Below are positions 1 through 6,078 of a DNA stretch of 6,078 nucleotides, piece after piece. Source of the stretch: Syntrophaceae bacterium. GTDB taxonomy: Bacteria > Desulfobacterota > Syntrophia > Syntrophales > Fen-1087. The position numbers and the translations under genes are program-made. The stretch is from positions 7,010 through 13,087 of the forward strand of contig PMNM01000177.1 in NCBI GenBank assembly GCA_003161855.1, given 5' to 3'. Under the pieces are notes generated by a model. It saw only the letters and a program-made list of their open reading frames with translations. It made no database searches and was not told the DNA's origin. The number at the start of each line of letters is the position of its first letter. Position 1 is the stretch's first letter.

Positions 1-708
1 CTGAGAACACCCTGGGACTATGAAAAGGCAAGGGTTCACCTGGATCTTGGAATAGCCTATATCGAATCGGGGCAATATAATTCCGCATTGAAGGAACTTC
101 TGGAAGCGAATAAACGCACGCCAAGTGACCCTCGCATTCATTATTTTCTCGGGATCACTTACTACGGAAAGAGCCTTAATGATAAAGCCATCGAGGAATT
201 TCAAACGGCTGTTGATTTAAAATCAGATTATTCTGAGGCCTACAATTATCTTGGAATTATCTGTTTGAATGCCGGCCAATGGGATAACGCCATCGATTAT
301 TTTAGCAAGGCACTGGCCAATATTGTTTATGATACCCCGGCTCTCGCATTATACAATATGGGTTGGGCCTATTACAAAAAGGGCGATTATCCGATGGCTC
401 TGAGCAAGTATTATGAGGCCGTCAGCCGGGAACCCAATACAATCCTCCTGCCCATGATTGAAAAGAATATGGGACTTGCGACTTTTGAACAGGGTCGGGT
501 GGATGAGGCGATACAGCATTTCAAAAATGCCCTGAAAATCATCCCCGAATTTATGGAATCTCAATATTGGCTGGGCGAATGCTATCTGAAGCAGAAAAGA
601 ATAGAAGAGGCAAGAGCCGCTTTTCAGGTGGTGGTCAAGACTGCCCCGGAATCGAAATTTGGCATGATAGCCCAGACAAAATTAAATGACCTGAAAAAGG
701 CAAAATAG
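1..708 (+). CDS. TPR-repeat protein, PilF/PilW-like, 5'-truncated by window edge
   Basis: The reading frame is open from base 1 to the TAG at 706-708 (235 codons visible), so the true start and any signal peptide or lipobox lie upstream. A TTG at 88 sits in the middle of a TPR helix and is not a credible start. About six tandem 34-residue TPR units are visible, at roughly window residues 10-43, 44-77, 78-111, 114-148, 151-184 and 185-218. They show the usual pattern (Gly/Ala at helix packing sites, Pro near unit ends, for example LGIAYIESGQYNSAL and LGITYYGKSLNDKAI). TPRs are protein-interaction scaffolds. The longer linker between the third and fourth units, followed by ALYNMGWAYYKKGDY, recalls PilF/PilW, the outer-membrane lipoprotein that helps PilQ secretin assembly in type IV pili. 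That narrower assignment is inference, since no pil gene is in view. The GerMN gene follows after 23 nt, so the two are probably co-transcribed. Confidence 0.88.
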   Translation: MRTPWDYEKARVHLDLGIAYIESGQYNSALKELLEANKRTPSDPRIHYFLGITYYGKSLNDKAIEEFQTAVDLKSDYSEAYNYLGIICLNAGQWDNAIDYFSKALANIVYDTPALALYNMGWAYYKKGDYPMALSKYYEAVSREPNTILLPMIEKNMGLATFEQGRVDEAIQHFKNALKIIPEFMESQYWLGECYLKQKRIEEARAAFQVVVKTAPESKFGMIAQTKLNDLKKAK

Positions 709-720
709 CAAGAGGATATC

Positions 721-725
721 AGGAG
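721..725 (+). promoter_or_regulatory. Shine-Dalgarno AGGAG for the GerMN gene
   Basis: AGGAG lies six bases before the ATG at 732. It supports that start over any internal Met, and it places the membrane anchor inside the protein. Confidence 0.75.
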
Positions 726-731
726 TCGATC

Positions 732-1358
732 ATGAGCTCAAAAAGGCAGCAAAGAACAATCGACATACAGCACAAAAAGAAAAAAAAAGGCACCAGAATT
801 CTCATTTTATCATTAATCGTTACCTGTGTGGTGGGATTTCTTATATTTTTCTTTTTAACCCTTTTTGATTCTGTTTATCCGCCTGTCGCGGGCAAGGGAA
901 GCAAGGAAAGAAGCCGGGAGAAGCTGCTCGTAACCCTCTATTTTTCTGATACAAACGAACGATTTTTATTACCCGAAAAAAGATATGTTGCCAAAGATAA
1001 AAGTGTCGATGGGCAAGCCCAAGAAATCGTTAAAGCCCTGCTTGAAGGTTCAAAAACGGGCTTGGTCAATACCTTTCCTGGAAAAACAGAGCTGCTAAAA
1101 GTTAAAATTGAAGGACATGAAACAGCCTTGATCAGTTTTGGACATAGCCTGGTTGAAAATCATCCGGGTGGCAGCACCAGTGAAATGGCAACGATCTATT
1201 CCCTGACAAACACGTTGATCGTAAATTTGCCGGATATAAAAAAAGTGAAGATTCTGATTGACGGCAAAGAACAGGAATCCATTCGTGGACATATTAGTAT
1301 CCGTAATCCCTTTACCTTGAACAAGGAACTCATTACACCGGGTGCTGCAGAAGGATAA
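732..1358 (+). CDS. Membrane-anchored GerMN-domain protein
   Basis: The product is 208 aa. A short, strongly basic N-terminus (five Lys at 15-19) precedes one hydrophobic helix at about residues 23-45. This is a typical uncleaved N-in anchor that places the rest outside the cytoplasmic membrane. Residues about 65-200 form a GerMN domain. Its signatures are LVTLYFSD near 66-73, GGSTSE at 146-151, the following IYSLTNTL stretch, then [12 protein letters not shown] and GHISIRNPF near the end. GerMN was named from the Bacillus spore proteins GerM and SpoIIIAG-region factors, but it is widespread in non-sporulating bacteria, usually on lipoproteins or anchored proteins of unclear envelope function. 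Exact role here is unknown. The ATG at 732 has a good ribosome site. The gene lies 23 nt after the TPR gene and 16 nt before the EF-G ATG. A nine-A run (780-788) lies in the Lys cluster. Confidence 0.85.
   Translation: MSSKRQQRTIDIQHKKKKKGTRILILSLIVTCVVGFLIFFFLTLFDSVYPPVAGKGSKERSREKLLVTLYFSDTNERFLLPEKRYVAKDKSVDGQAQEIVKALLEGSKTGLVNTFPGKTELLKVKIEGHETALISFGHSLVENHPGGSTSEMATIYSLTNTLIVNLPDIKKVKILIDGKEQESIRGHISIRNPFTLNKELITPGAAEG
780..788 (+). repeat. Nine-A homopolymer run inside the GerMN gene
   Basis: Nine consecutive A encode three Lys, and a run of five A with one G lies just before it (774-779). Such runs can allow polymerase slippage or length variation. A frame change here would remove the membrane helix and the GerMN domain. 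The tract is seen directly; any slippage is inference. Confidence 0.6.
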
Positions 1359-1374
1359 GACTGAAAAAAAACAA

Positions 1375-3408
1375 ATGGCTTCTAAATCAAAATTGTCAAG
1401 AACAAGAAATATCGGGGTTGTTGCGCACATCGATGCCGGAAAGACCACCGTCACCGAACGGATTCTTTTTTATACCGGTAAGTCTTATAAAATGGGAGAA
1501 GTCCATGACGGCGAAGCCGTGATGGACTGGATGCCTCAGGAGCAGGAGCGCGGGATTACGATTACCTCGGCCGTGACCACCTGTTCATGGCAGAATCATG
1601 AGATCCACATTATTGATACGCCCGGGCATGTGGATTTTACCATGGAGGTGGAAAGGTCTCTCCGGGTTCTTGATGGTGCTGTGGTTGTCTTTTGTGCCGT
1701 GGGGGGTGTGGAACCACAGTCTGAAACCGTCTGGCATCAGGCGGATAAGTACCACGTTCCCAAAGTGGCTTTTATCAATAAAATGGATAGGGTTGGGGCC
1801 GATTTTTTCTCAGCGGTCAGGATGATGTCGGAAAGATTCAACTCCAAGCCACTGCCTATACAAATCCCCTGGGGTCGAGAGGAGAACTTTAATGGTGTGG
1901 TGGATTTGATCCGTCAGAAGCTTCTGACGTGGGATCCTTCAACTCTGGGCCTTTCTTATGAGTTTTCCGAGATTCCGTTGGATGTAAAACCCCAGATCGA
2001 ACGTTATCGGGAAGAAATGCTGGAAATGCTGGCCGAACTGGATGATACTTTTGCGGAAAAATATCTTGAGGGGTCGCTTCTCTCTGAGAAGGATATTATG
2101 GAAACCATCAGAAAAACGACTCTTTCCCTGAAAATAGTCCCTGTCATGTGCGGTTCAGCCCTTAGAAATAAAGGCGTTCAGCCCATTCTGGATGCGGTGG
2201 TTTCATACCTGCCGTCACCGGAGGATGTTCCGCCTATGAAAGGGATCAATCCTTTGACCAAGGCGGAAGAAATACGTATCAGCAGTAACCAGGAACCGCT
2301 TGCTGCTCTGGCCTTTAAAATTATGCAGGACGAAGGTCGTAAGATGACCTATCTGAGAATTTATTCGGGGCAACTGAAAACCGGTCAGGAAATCTACAAC
2401 GCCAGCAAGGGGAAAAAAGAAAAAATTGCCAGGCTTCTGAAGATGCATGCCAACAAAAGAGAGCGAGTCTTGCAGGCATTTGCCGGTGAGATCATTGCCG
2501 TCATGGGTCTTAAAGAGACCGCGACAGGTGACACGATTTGTGATGAGGATCACCCCATCCTTCTGGAACCCATCGAATTTTATGAACCCGTTATCAGTCA
2601 GGCCATTGAAGCCAAGACACCAGCCGATCAGGAAAAACTTTCCCTGGCTCTGGCCAAATTTATGGAAGAAGATCCCACCATCAAAGTCAAATATGAGGAT
2701 GAGACGGCGCAAACTGTGATTTCAGGTATGGGGGAGCTTCACCTTGAGATCATTATTGACCGGTTGCTTCGTGAATTTAACACGCATGTCAATGTGGGTA
2801 AGCCACGGGTGGTCTACCGCGAAACCATCCAGAAGAAAGTGGATATTGAAAGACTTTTTGAAAAAGAACTGGGCGAAAAGAAGCACTTCGGTCATGTACG
2901 ATTAACTTTGGAACCTTGGGAGAGGGGAAATGGTGTAGAGTTCATTCGACAAATTGACGGAACAGTCATCCCTGAGGAATACTTTGGCGCCATTGAAGAA
3001 GGGATTCATGAGGCAGCTCTTAGCGGTTGTCTTTCCGGGTATCCGCTTGTCGATATCCGGGTCAGGCTGATTGGTGGTTCTTATCGAGAGGGAGAAGCTT
3101 CGGTCTTGGCCTATAAAATTGCTGCCGGCTCAGCTTTCAAGGATGGTTGCGCCAAGGCTGAGCCCATACAACTGGAGCCCATTATGGATGTTGATGTGAT
3201 CACACCGAGCGAATTTATGGGGGATGTGATTGGGGATATTCATGCGAGACGCGGTGAAATTCAAGCTGTTACTCCGAAGGGGTCGATCAGTGAAATAAGA
3301 GCCAGAGTGCCTTTGAAGGCTTTATTTGGATATTCAACGGACCTGAGATCAGCGACCCAGGGCAGAGCCGTCTTTTCCATGCAATTTTTCCGGTTTGATA
3401 AGACCTGA
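1375..3408 (+). CDS. fusA: Elongation factor G, divergent paralogue (spdEFG2/mtEFG2-like candidate)
   Basis: A 677-aa GTPase with all five EF-G domains, close to the usual length of about 690-700. G1 is AHIDAGKT (17-24), G2 region QERGITI (57-63), G3 DTPGH (81-85), G4 NKMD (135-138), G5 GSA (260-262). Domain II starts near 307, domain III has GMGELHLEI (451-459), domain IV covers about 480-598, and domain V starts near LEPIM (600). EF-G binds the ribosome and uses GTP for tRNA translocation or, with RRF, for recycling. Domain IV is unusual: the tip reads [10 protein letters not shown], with Arg571 where E. coli has His583, and the first loop reads [10 protein letters not shown] instead of the common SGGRGQYGHV type. 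No rpsL, rpsG or tuf is adjacent, so this is probably not the str-operon copy. Start: the ATG at 1375 gives the family's usual N-terminus. A GTG at 1342 would add 11 residues and overlap the GerMN gene. Neither has a well-spaced strong ribosome site; an A-rich leader (1364-1371) precedes the ATG. Confidence 0.93.
   Translation: MASKSKLSRTRNIGVVAHIDAGKTTVTERILFYTGKSYKMGEVHDGEAVMDWMPQEQERGITITSAVTTCSWQNHEIHIIDTPGHVDFTMEVERSLRVLDGAVVVFCAVGGVEPQSETVWHQADKYHVPKVAFINKMDRVGADFFSAVRMMSERFNSKPLPIQIPWGREENFNGVVDLIRQKLLTWDPSTLGLSYEFSEIPLDVKPQIERYREEMLEMLAELDDTFAEKYLEGSLLSEKDIMETIRKTTLSLKIVPVMCGSALRNKGVQPILDAVVSYLPSPEDVPPMKGINPLTKAEEIRISSNQEPLAALAFKIMQDEGRKMTYLRIYSGQLKTGQEIYNASKGKKEKIARLLKMHANKRERVLQAFAGEIIAVMGLKETATGDTICDEDHPILLEPIEFYEPVISQAIEAKTPADQEKLSLALAKFMEEDPTIKVKYEDETAQTVISGMGELHLEIIIDRLLREFNTHVNVGKPRVVYRETIQKKVDIERLFEKELGEKKHFGHVRLTLEPWERGNGVEFIRQIDGTVIPEEYFGAIEEGIHEAALSGCLSGYPLVDIRVRLIGGSYREGEASVLAYKIAAGSAFKDGCAKAEPIQLEPIMDVDVITPSEFMGDVIGDIHARRGEIQAVTPKGSISEIRARVPLKALFGYSTDLRSATQGRAVFSMQFFRFDKT
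1912..1929. repeat. Perfect 18-bp palindrome within the EF-G gene
   Basis: The half-site CGTCAGAAG is followed directly by its exact reverse complement CTTCTGACG. It covers exactly six codons (residues 180-185, RQKLLT) of EF-G domain I. In RNA it could fold as a seven-pair stem with an AGCT loop. The symmetry is seen directly. A role as a dimeric-regulator site, methylation target or mRNA hairpin is not shown. Confidence 0.8.
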
Positions 3409-3412
3409 CCCC

Positions 3413-4585
3413 ATGCCATTAAGACGTTTCAAAAAGAGAATCATTAATATCTATCGGCAGCGTTCCCTTCAGCTGGCTACCGCTACACTAGCGATCATCT
3501 TTCTAAGTTCATCAGGCGTGTATTATTTTGAGAAAACCGCACCGGATTCCAACATTCTTTCCCTTTGGGATAGTGTTTGGTGGGCGGTTGTGACCATGGG
3601 AACAGTGGGCTATGGAGATAGATACCCCGTCTCTTCAGGTGGTCGCATCATAGCATTATTGCTCATTATTTCCGGTGTCGGTTTAATGTCATTATTTACG
3701 GCAACCATCGCATCCCTGTTTGTAGAGCAGCGCATGAAGGAGGGAAGAGGTTTGGAAACGGTTAAGGAAAAGGATCATATCATTATTTGCGGATGGAATC
3801 AGTATACGGAGAATGTTCTTATCGGTCTGACCACCTATGGTTCCATGGGAGATACACCGATTGTCCTCATCAATGAACTTTCCGTGGACGAGATCGACTC
3901 CTTCAAACTCAAGTATCACAAATATAATCTGAAGTTTCTCAGGGGAAATTACATCCACGAGGATGTCCTCTTGCGAGCCAATGTCAAGAAAGCCCGGTTC
4001 GCCATCATTATGGCCGACCTGTCAGGCGATCATGCCAGAGAACGGATTGATGAACGAACTACCCTGACCGCCTTGACCATCAAGTCGATTGCACCCCAGA
4101 TCAAAACAATTGCGGAGCTCTTGGATAGTGAAAACAAGCCTCACTTGAGACGGGCCAACGTCGATGAGATTATCGTTCGAGGTGAACATGTCGGCTCTCT
4201 GCTCGCAAGTGCTGTTAATTCACCAGGTCTGCCGAGGATTCTGTCGAATATTCTGTCTCTTGGTGACAGCAATAAATTCAGAAGGGTTGATATTCCCCAT
4301 GACTATGCAGGCAGGACTTTCAGGGAATTATTCTTATTTTACCGGGAAAAGCATCACGCGATCCTGATTGGTCTTCTAAAGGATAAGAAAACAATGAAAT
4401 TGGAGGACCTGCTGTCTGATAATACTTCCATTATTGATACCTTCATTCGAGAGAAGATCAGAGAGTCGAAGAAAGATTTCTTTTATGATCGTGAGGAAAC
4501 AAGATTTTTAATCAATCCGGCCGATGATCATATCATTTCCGGAGATGACTTTGCGGTTGTCCTTTCTAGTGCCATTTCAATATAG
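3413..4585 (+). CDS. Two-TM potassium channel with C-terminal RCK (TrkA-N/TrkA-C) domain
   Basis: A 390-aa inner-membrane K+ channel subunit of the MthK type. TM1 is about residues 20-39. The pore helix with WDSVWWAVVTM (52-62) leads into the selectivity filter TVGYGD (64-69), followed by TM2 at about 78-104 with Gly88/Gly90 as possible gating hinges. The RCK N-lobe starts at DHIIICGWN (121-129), like MthK's ICGWS, in place of the classic GxGxxG of NAD-binding TrkA. A TrkA-C lobe covers about 289-388. RCK domains form a ring that opens the pore on ligand binding. From memory of MthK, its Ca2+ residue Glu210 appears kept (Glu235 here) but Glu212 appears to be Leu (237), so Ca2+ gating is doubtful and the ligand is unknown. 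The ATG lies 4 nt after the EF-G stop, which suggests translational coupling, and no clear ribosome site is seen. A TTG at 3395 would overlap EF-G by 14 nt and is less likely. Confidence 0.93.
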   Translation: MPLRRFKKRIINIYRQRSLQLATATLAIIFLSSSGVYYFEKTAPDSNILSLWDSVWWAVVTMGTVGYGDRYPVSSGGRIIALLLIISGVGLMSLFTATIASLFVEQRMKEGRGLETVKEKDHIIICGWNQYTENVLIGLTTYGSMGDTPIVLINELSVDEIDSFKLKYHKYNLKFLRGNYIHEDVLLRANVKKARFAIIMADLSGDHARERIDERTTLTALTIKSIAPQIKTIAELLDSENKPHLRRANVDEIIVRGEHVGSLLASAVNSPGLPRILSNILSLGDSNKFRRVDIPHDYAGRTFRELFLFYREKHHAILIGLLKDKKTMKLEDLLSDNTSIIDTFIREKIRESKKDFFYDREETRFLINPADDHIISGDDFAVVLSSAISI

Positions 4586-4603
4586 AGATCGACATACCGC
4601 AAC

Positions 4604-4608
4604 AGGAG
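4604..4608 (+). promoter_or_regulatory. Shine-Dalgarno AGGAG for the CNB gene
   Basis: AGGAG lies six bases before the ATG at 4615. It fixes that start and shows that this protein is translated independently of the channel gene, which ends at 4585. Confidence 0.75.
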
Positions 4609-4614
4609 CATTTT

Positions 4615-5127
4615 ATGGAAAAGGATATCGCCCTCTTAATGGAAACGGAGCTTTTCAGGGATCTGACACCGGAAGAGATCTGCAATGTCCTGAAAATTGC
4701 CCGTCATGTCGAATTTGAGGCGGAAGATATTATTATGAGCGAAGGGGATTTTGGAGATACCCTTTATGTTATCCTTGAGGGAACTGTGGAAGTTGTTAAA
4801 AGCCTCACCATGATTGAATTTGACGATGATCAAGGAATCGAAAAAAACAAGGTCTTCACCCGGCTCAATGCCTCCCAGCATGCTGTTTTCGGAGAAATTG
4901 CTCTTCTGGAGGATATGAAAAGGACCGCGACGATTAAAGCAGTTACAGATTGTATTTTTTATGAGATCAAGAAGGATGATTTTTTACGACTGGCCGGGGA
5001 AGATTATAAACTGGGTTATCAGATCCTCCTCAACCTGGCCAGAATTGTTAGTGCCAGGCTGAGAAAAGCTGATGAGGATACGATTAAGTTAACGACCGCC
5101 CTGAGTATTATTCTCAAAGAATCCTGA
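4615..5127 (+). CDS. Stand-alone cyclic-nucleotide-binding (CNB) domain protein
   Basis: The 170-aa product is almost entirely one CNB (CAP/CRP effector) domain. It begins with the helix around LFRDLTPEE (13-21), then the beta-roll motif GDFGDTLYVILEG (44-56). The phosphate-binding cassette is FGEIALLEDMKRTAT (92-106), where Glu94 and Arg103 match the residues that hold ribose and cyclic phosphate in CRP and PKA. cNMP binding is therefore plausible, though cAMP versus cGMP cannot be told. About 15 extra residues with an acidic patch (DDD 70-72) lengthen the loop before the cassette. The C-terminal helix (about 135-165) has no helix-turn-helix after it, and no TM or enzyme domain is present, so it is not a CRP-type regulator. 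It probably acts by binding a partner. The gene lies 29 nt after the K+ channel and 25 nt before the GAF sensor. Tandem in-frame stops TGA-TAG (5125-5130) end it. Confidence 0.9.
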   Translation: MEKDIALLMETELFRDLTPEEICNVLKIARHVEFEAEDIIMSEGDFGDTLYVILEGTVEVVKSLTMIEFDDDQGIEKNKVFTRLNASQHAVFGEIALLEDMKRTATIKAVTDCIFYEIKKDDFLRLAGEDYKLGYQILLNLARIVSARLRKADEDTIKLTTALSIILKES

Positions 5128-5139
5128 TAGGAATACGAT

Positions 5140-5144
5140 AAGGA
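5140..5144 (+). promoter_or_regulatory. Shine-Dalgarno AAGGA for the GAF sensor gene
   Basis: AAGGA lies eight bases before the ATG at 5153, just after the CNB tandem stops. It decides this start over the internal ATG codons downstream, such as Met19. Confidence 0.65.
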
Positions 5145-5152
5145 CACTCTTC

Positions 5153-6078
5153 ATGCCCGCCAGAATTCGAAAAATTAAAACATCCCCTTTGATTTCCACC
5201 TTACCCATGCTTGACAAGGAAAAGCTGCTGGAAAGTGTTTTTCGGATCAACGCCTATATGACCAATCAGCCCAATCTGGATGAAATCCTGAGCAAAATAT
5301 TGGATGAAGTGGTCGATACTATTGGCTTTGACCGCGCTATCATCCGTCTTTTTGATGAGACAAAACGATATCTGATTACCAAAGTCGTAAAAAATTACAG
5401 TCCTGAAGAGGCCGATCGTGCCTTTGCTGTTACCCTTGATACGCACCGCCACGACTGTCTGGCGGTCAAAGTTGCCAAATCCGGACAATACTTGGCGATT
5501 GAGGATGCTGCCAACGATCCCAGAATTACAGAGACAGACCGCATGTTGACAAAAATCTCTTATCGGGGTTCCATTTTCTGTGCTCCCCTGAAGACAGGCG
5601 ATGAGGTCATTGGCACCCTTGCTGCCTGGTGCCGTGAGGAAACGAAATTCTTCCCCGAACAGATTAGTCTTTTTCAAACCTTTGCCAGTCAGATCAGCAT
5701 TATGATTCATAATGCCAGACTCTTTGAAGCCAATTCAGAAAAGATCAGACAATTGATAGTTCTTCAGGAAGCCGTTTCTGAAATGAACTCAAGCTATGTA
5801 CTGGATAATCGCATTCTTGAGATTCTTTCCCAAGGTGCCCTCAAGATTGCGAAGGCTGAGTGTGTAACGGTCTATTTTTTGGACATGGAAAAGGATCGAT
5901 GTTTCATCTATGACGGGAAAGAAGTTTTTATCGGCGATAAGGTTGCCTGTGACAATAAGATTGAGCAGAGCATTATCAAGCAGGCCATCGATATCAATAC
6001 CAATATTATCAGAGAGACATCTTCTGATCATTCCGAATATTTACCGTTGTTTCCAGATTATCCATCAGAAATTGCCAT
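5153..6078 (+). CDS. GAF-GAF signal sensor protein, 3'-truncated by window edge
   Basis: The frame stays open from the ATG at 5153 to the last base (308 codons), so the C-terminal output domain is not seen. After a short basic N-terminus with no signal peptide or TM helix, residues about 42-190 form a complete GAF domain: an N-terminal helix (LDEILSKILDEVVDTIGFDRA), then strands around IIRLFD, YLAIEDAANDPRI, SIFCAPLK and EVIGTLAAWC, and a closing helix ending near HNARLFEAN. A helical linker (about 191-222) leads into a second GAF-like unit beginning near VLDNRILEILSQGALKIAKAE and cut off by the window. GAF domains bind small molecules such as cyclic nucleotides, haem or tetrapyrroles, or sense redox. 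First GAF carries His98, His100, Cys102, Cys143 and Cys160, but no ligand can be named. The product is probably cytosolic. Likely outputs in this architecture are a histidine kinase, GGDEF, HD-GYP, PP2C phosphatase or sigma54 activator. It follows the CNB gene by 25 nt. Confidence 0.88.
   Translation, partial: MPARIRKIKTSPLISTLPMLDKEKLLESVFRINAYMTNQPNLDEILSKILDEVVDTIGFDRAIIRLFDETKRYLITKVVKNYSPEEADRAFAVTLDTHRHDCLAVKVAKSGQYLAIEDAANDPRITETDRMLTKISYRGSIFCAPLKTGDEVIGTLAAWCREETKFFPEQISLFQTFASQISIMIHNARLFEANSEKIRQLIVLQEAVSEMNSSYVLDNRILEILSQGALKIAKAECVTVYFLDMEKDRCFIYDGKEVFIGDKVACDNKIEQSIIKQAIDINTNIIRETSSDHSEYLPLFPDYPSEIA

Noticed and set aside
88..90. TTG as start of the TPR gene
   Set aside because: The same frame upstream encodes a good TPR helix right to base 1, so the gene begins outside the window.
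1342..1374. GTG at 1342 as EF-G start
   Set aside because: It adds 11 residues absent from EF-G proteins and overlaps the GerMN gene. The ATG at 1375 gives the expected N-terminus, although its ribosome site is weak.
1095..1454. 119-codon minus-strand frame across the GerMN/EF-G junction
   Set aside because: It covers the ends of two well-supported genes, and no ribosome site or family signature was seen.
2215..2712. 165-codon open frame on the minus strand
   Set aside because: It is fully inside EF-G domains II-III, which are strongly conserved on the plus strand. The antisense product is Phe/Gly-rich with no domain pattern.
1375..3408. Tetracycline-resistance ribosomal protection protein (TetM/TetO type)
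   Set aside because: The G-domain and domain II-V motifs match EF-G, and the domain IV loops do not resemble TetM as I recall it.
4521..4550. Imperfect inverted repeat around TCCGG...CCGGA near the channel gene's 3' end
   Set aside because: Arms are short with a long mismatched middle, it lies inside coding sequence, and no T tract follows, so it is not a terminator.
5201..5710. 169-codon open frame on the minus strand
   Set aside because: It lies opposite the GAF sensor, whose plus-strand frame is open for over 300 codons, has a ribosome site and a recognisable GAF fold. The minus-strand product resembles no family I know.
3413..6078. Cyclic-nucleotide anti-phage system (CBASS or Pycsar-like)
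   Set aside because: No nucleotide cyclase is present, and the CNB protein has no fused TM or enzyme effector. The channel, CNB and GAF genes look like housekeeping or sensory genes in an operon with EF-G.

Overview
The window reads as six co-directional plus-strand genes, packed like one operon, from a Gram-negative bacterium. The gene mix (PilF/PilW-like TPR protein, membrane-anchored GerMN protein, an EF-G outside the str operon, an RCK potassium channel, a lone cyclic-nucleotide-binding domain, a multi-GAF sensor) and the protein flavour suggest Desulfobacterota (former Deltaproteobacteria), possibly near Syntrophales. That placement is inference from recalled family sequences, not a search.

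Layout. 1-708: 3' part of a TPR-repeat protein whose start lies left of the window. 732-1358: anchored GerMN-domain protein. 1375-3408: full-length elongation factor G of a divergent type. 3413-4585: two-TM potassium channel with a cytoplasmic RCK (TrkA-N/TrkA-C) module. 4615-5127: stand-alone cyclic-nucleotide-binding domain. 5153-6078: N-terminal part of a GAF-GAF sensor that runs off the right edge. Gaps between genes are 23, 16, 4, 29 and 25 nt. None holds a recognisable promoter or hairpin terminator, so one transcript starting upstream is the simplest reading. There is no gene-free stretch over 30 nt, and no RNA gene, CRISPR array or mobile element was seen.

How the genes may fit together. 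The first two encode envelope-type proteins and may form a pair. The EF-G has an intact GTPase domain, but its domain IV tip differs from canonical EF-G: Arg stands at the place of E. coli His583, and a loop resembles mitochondrial EF-G2. This makes it a candidate recycling-type (spdEFG2-like) factor. The last three genes look like a signalling set: a ligand-gated K+ channel, a cyclic-nucleotide receptor without a DNA-binding domain, and a GAF sensor of unknown output. The most interesting hypothesis is that the lone CNB protein acts in trans on the channel. Nothing in the sequence proves it.

A perfect 18-bp palindrome inside the EF-G gene (1912-1929) and a nine-A run in the GerMN gene (780-788) are the main non-coding-type signals.
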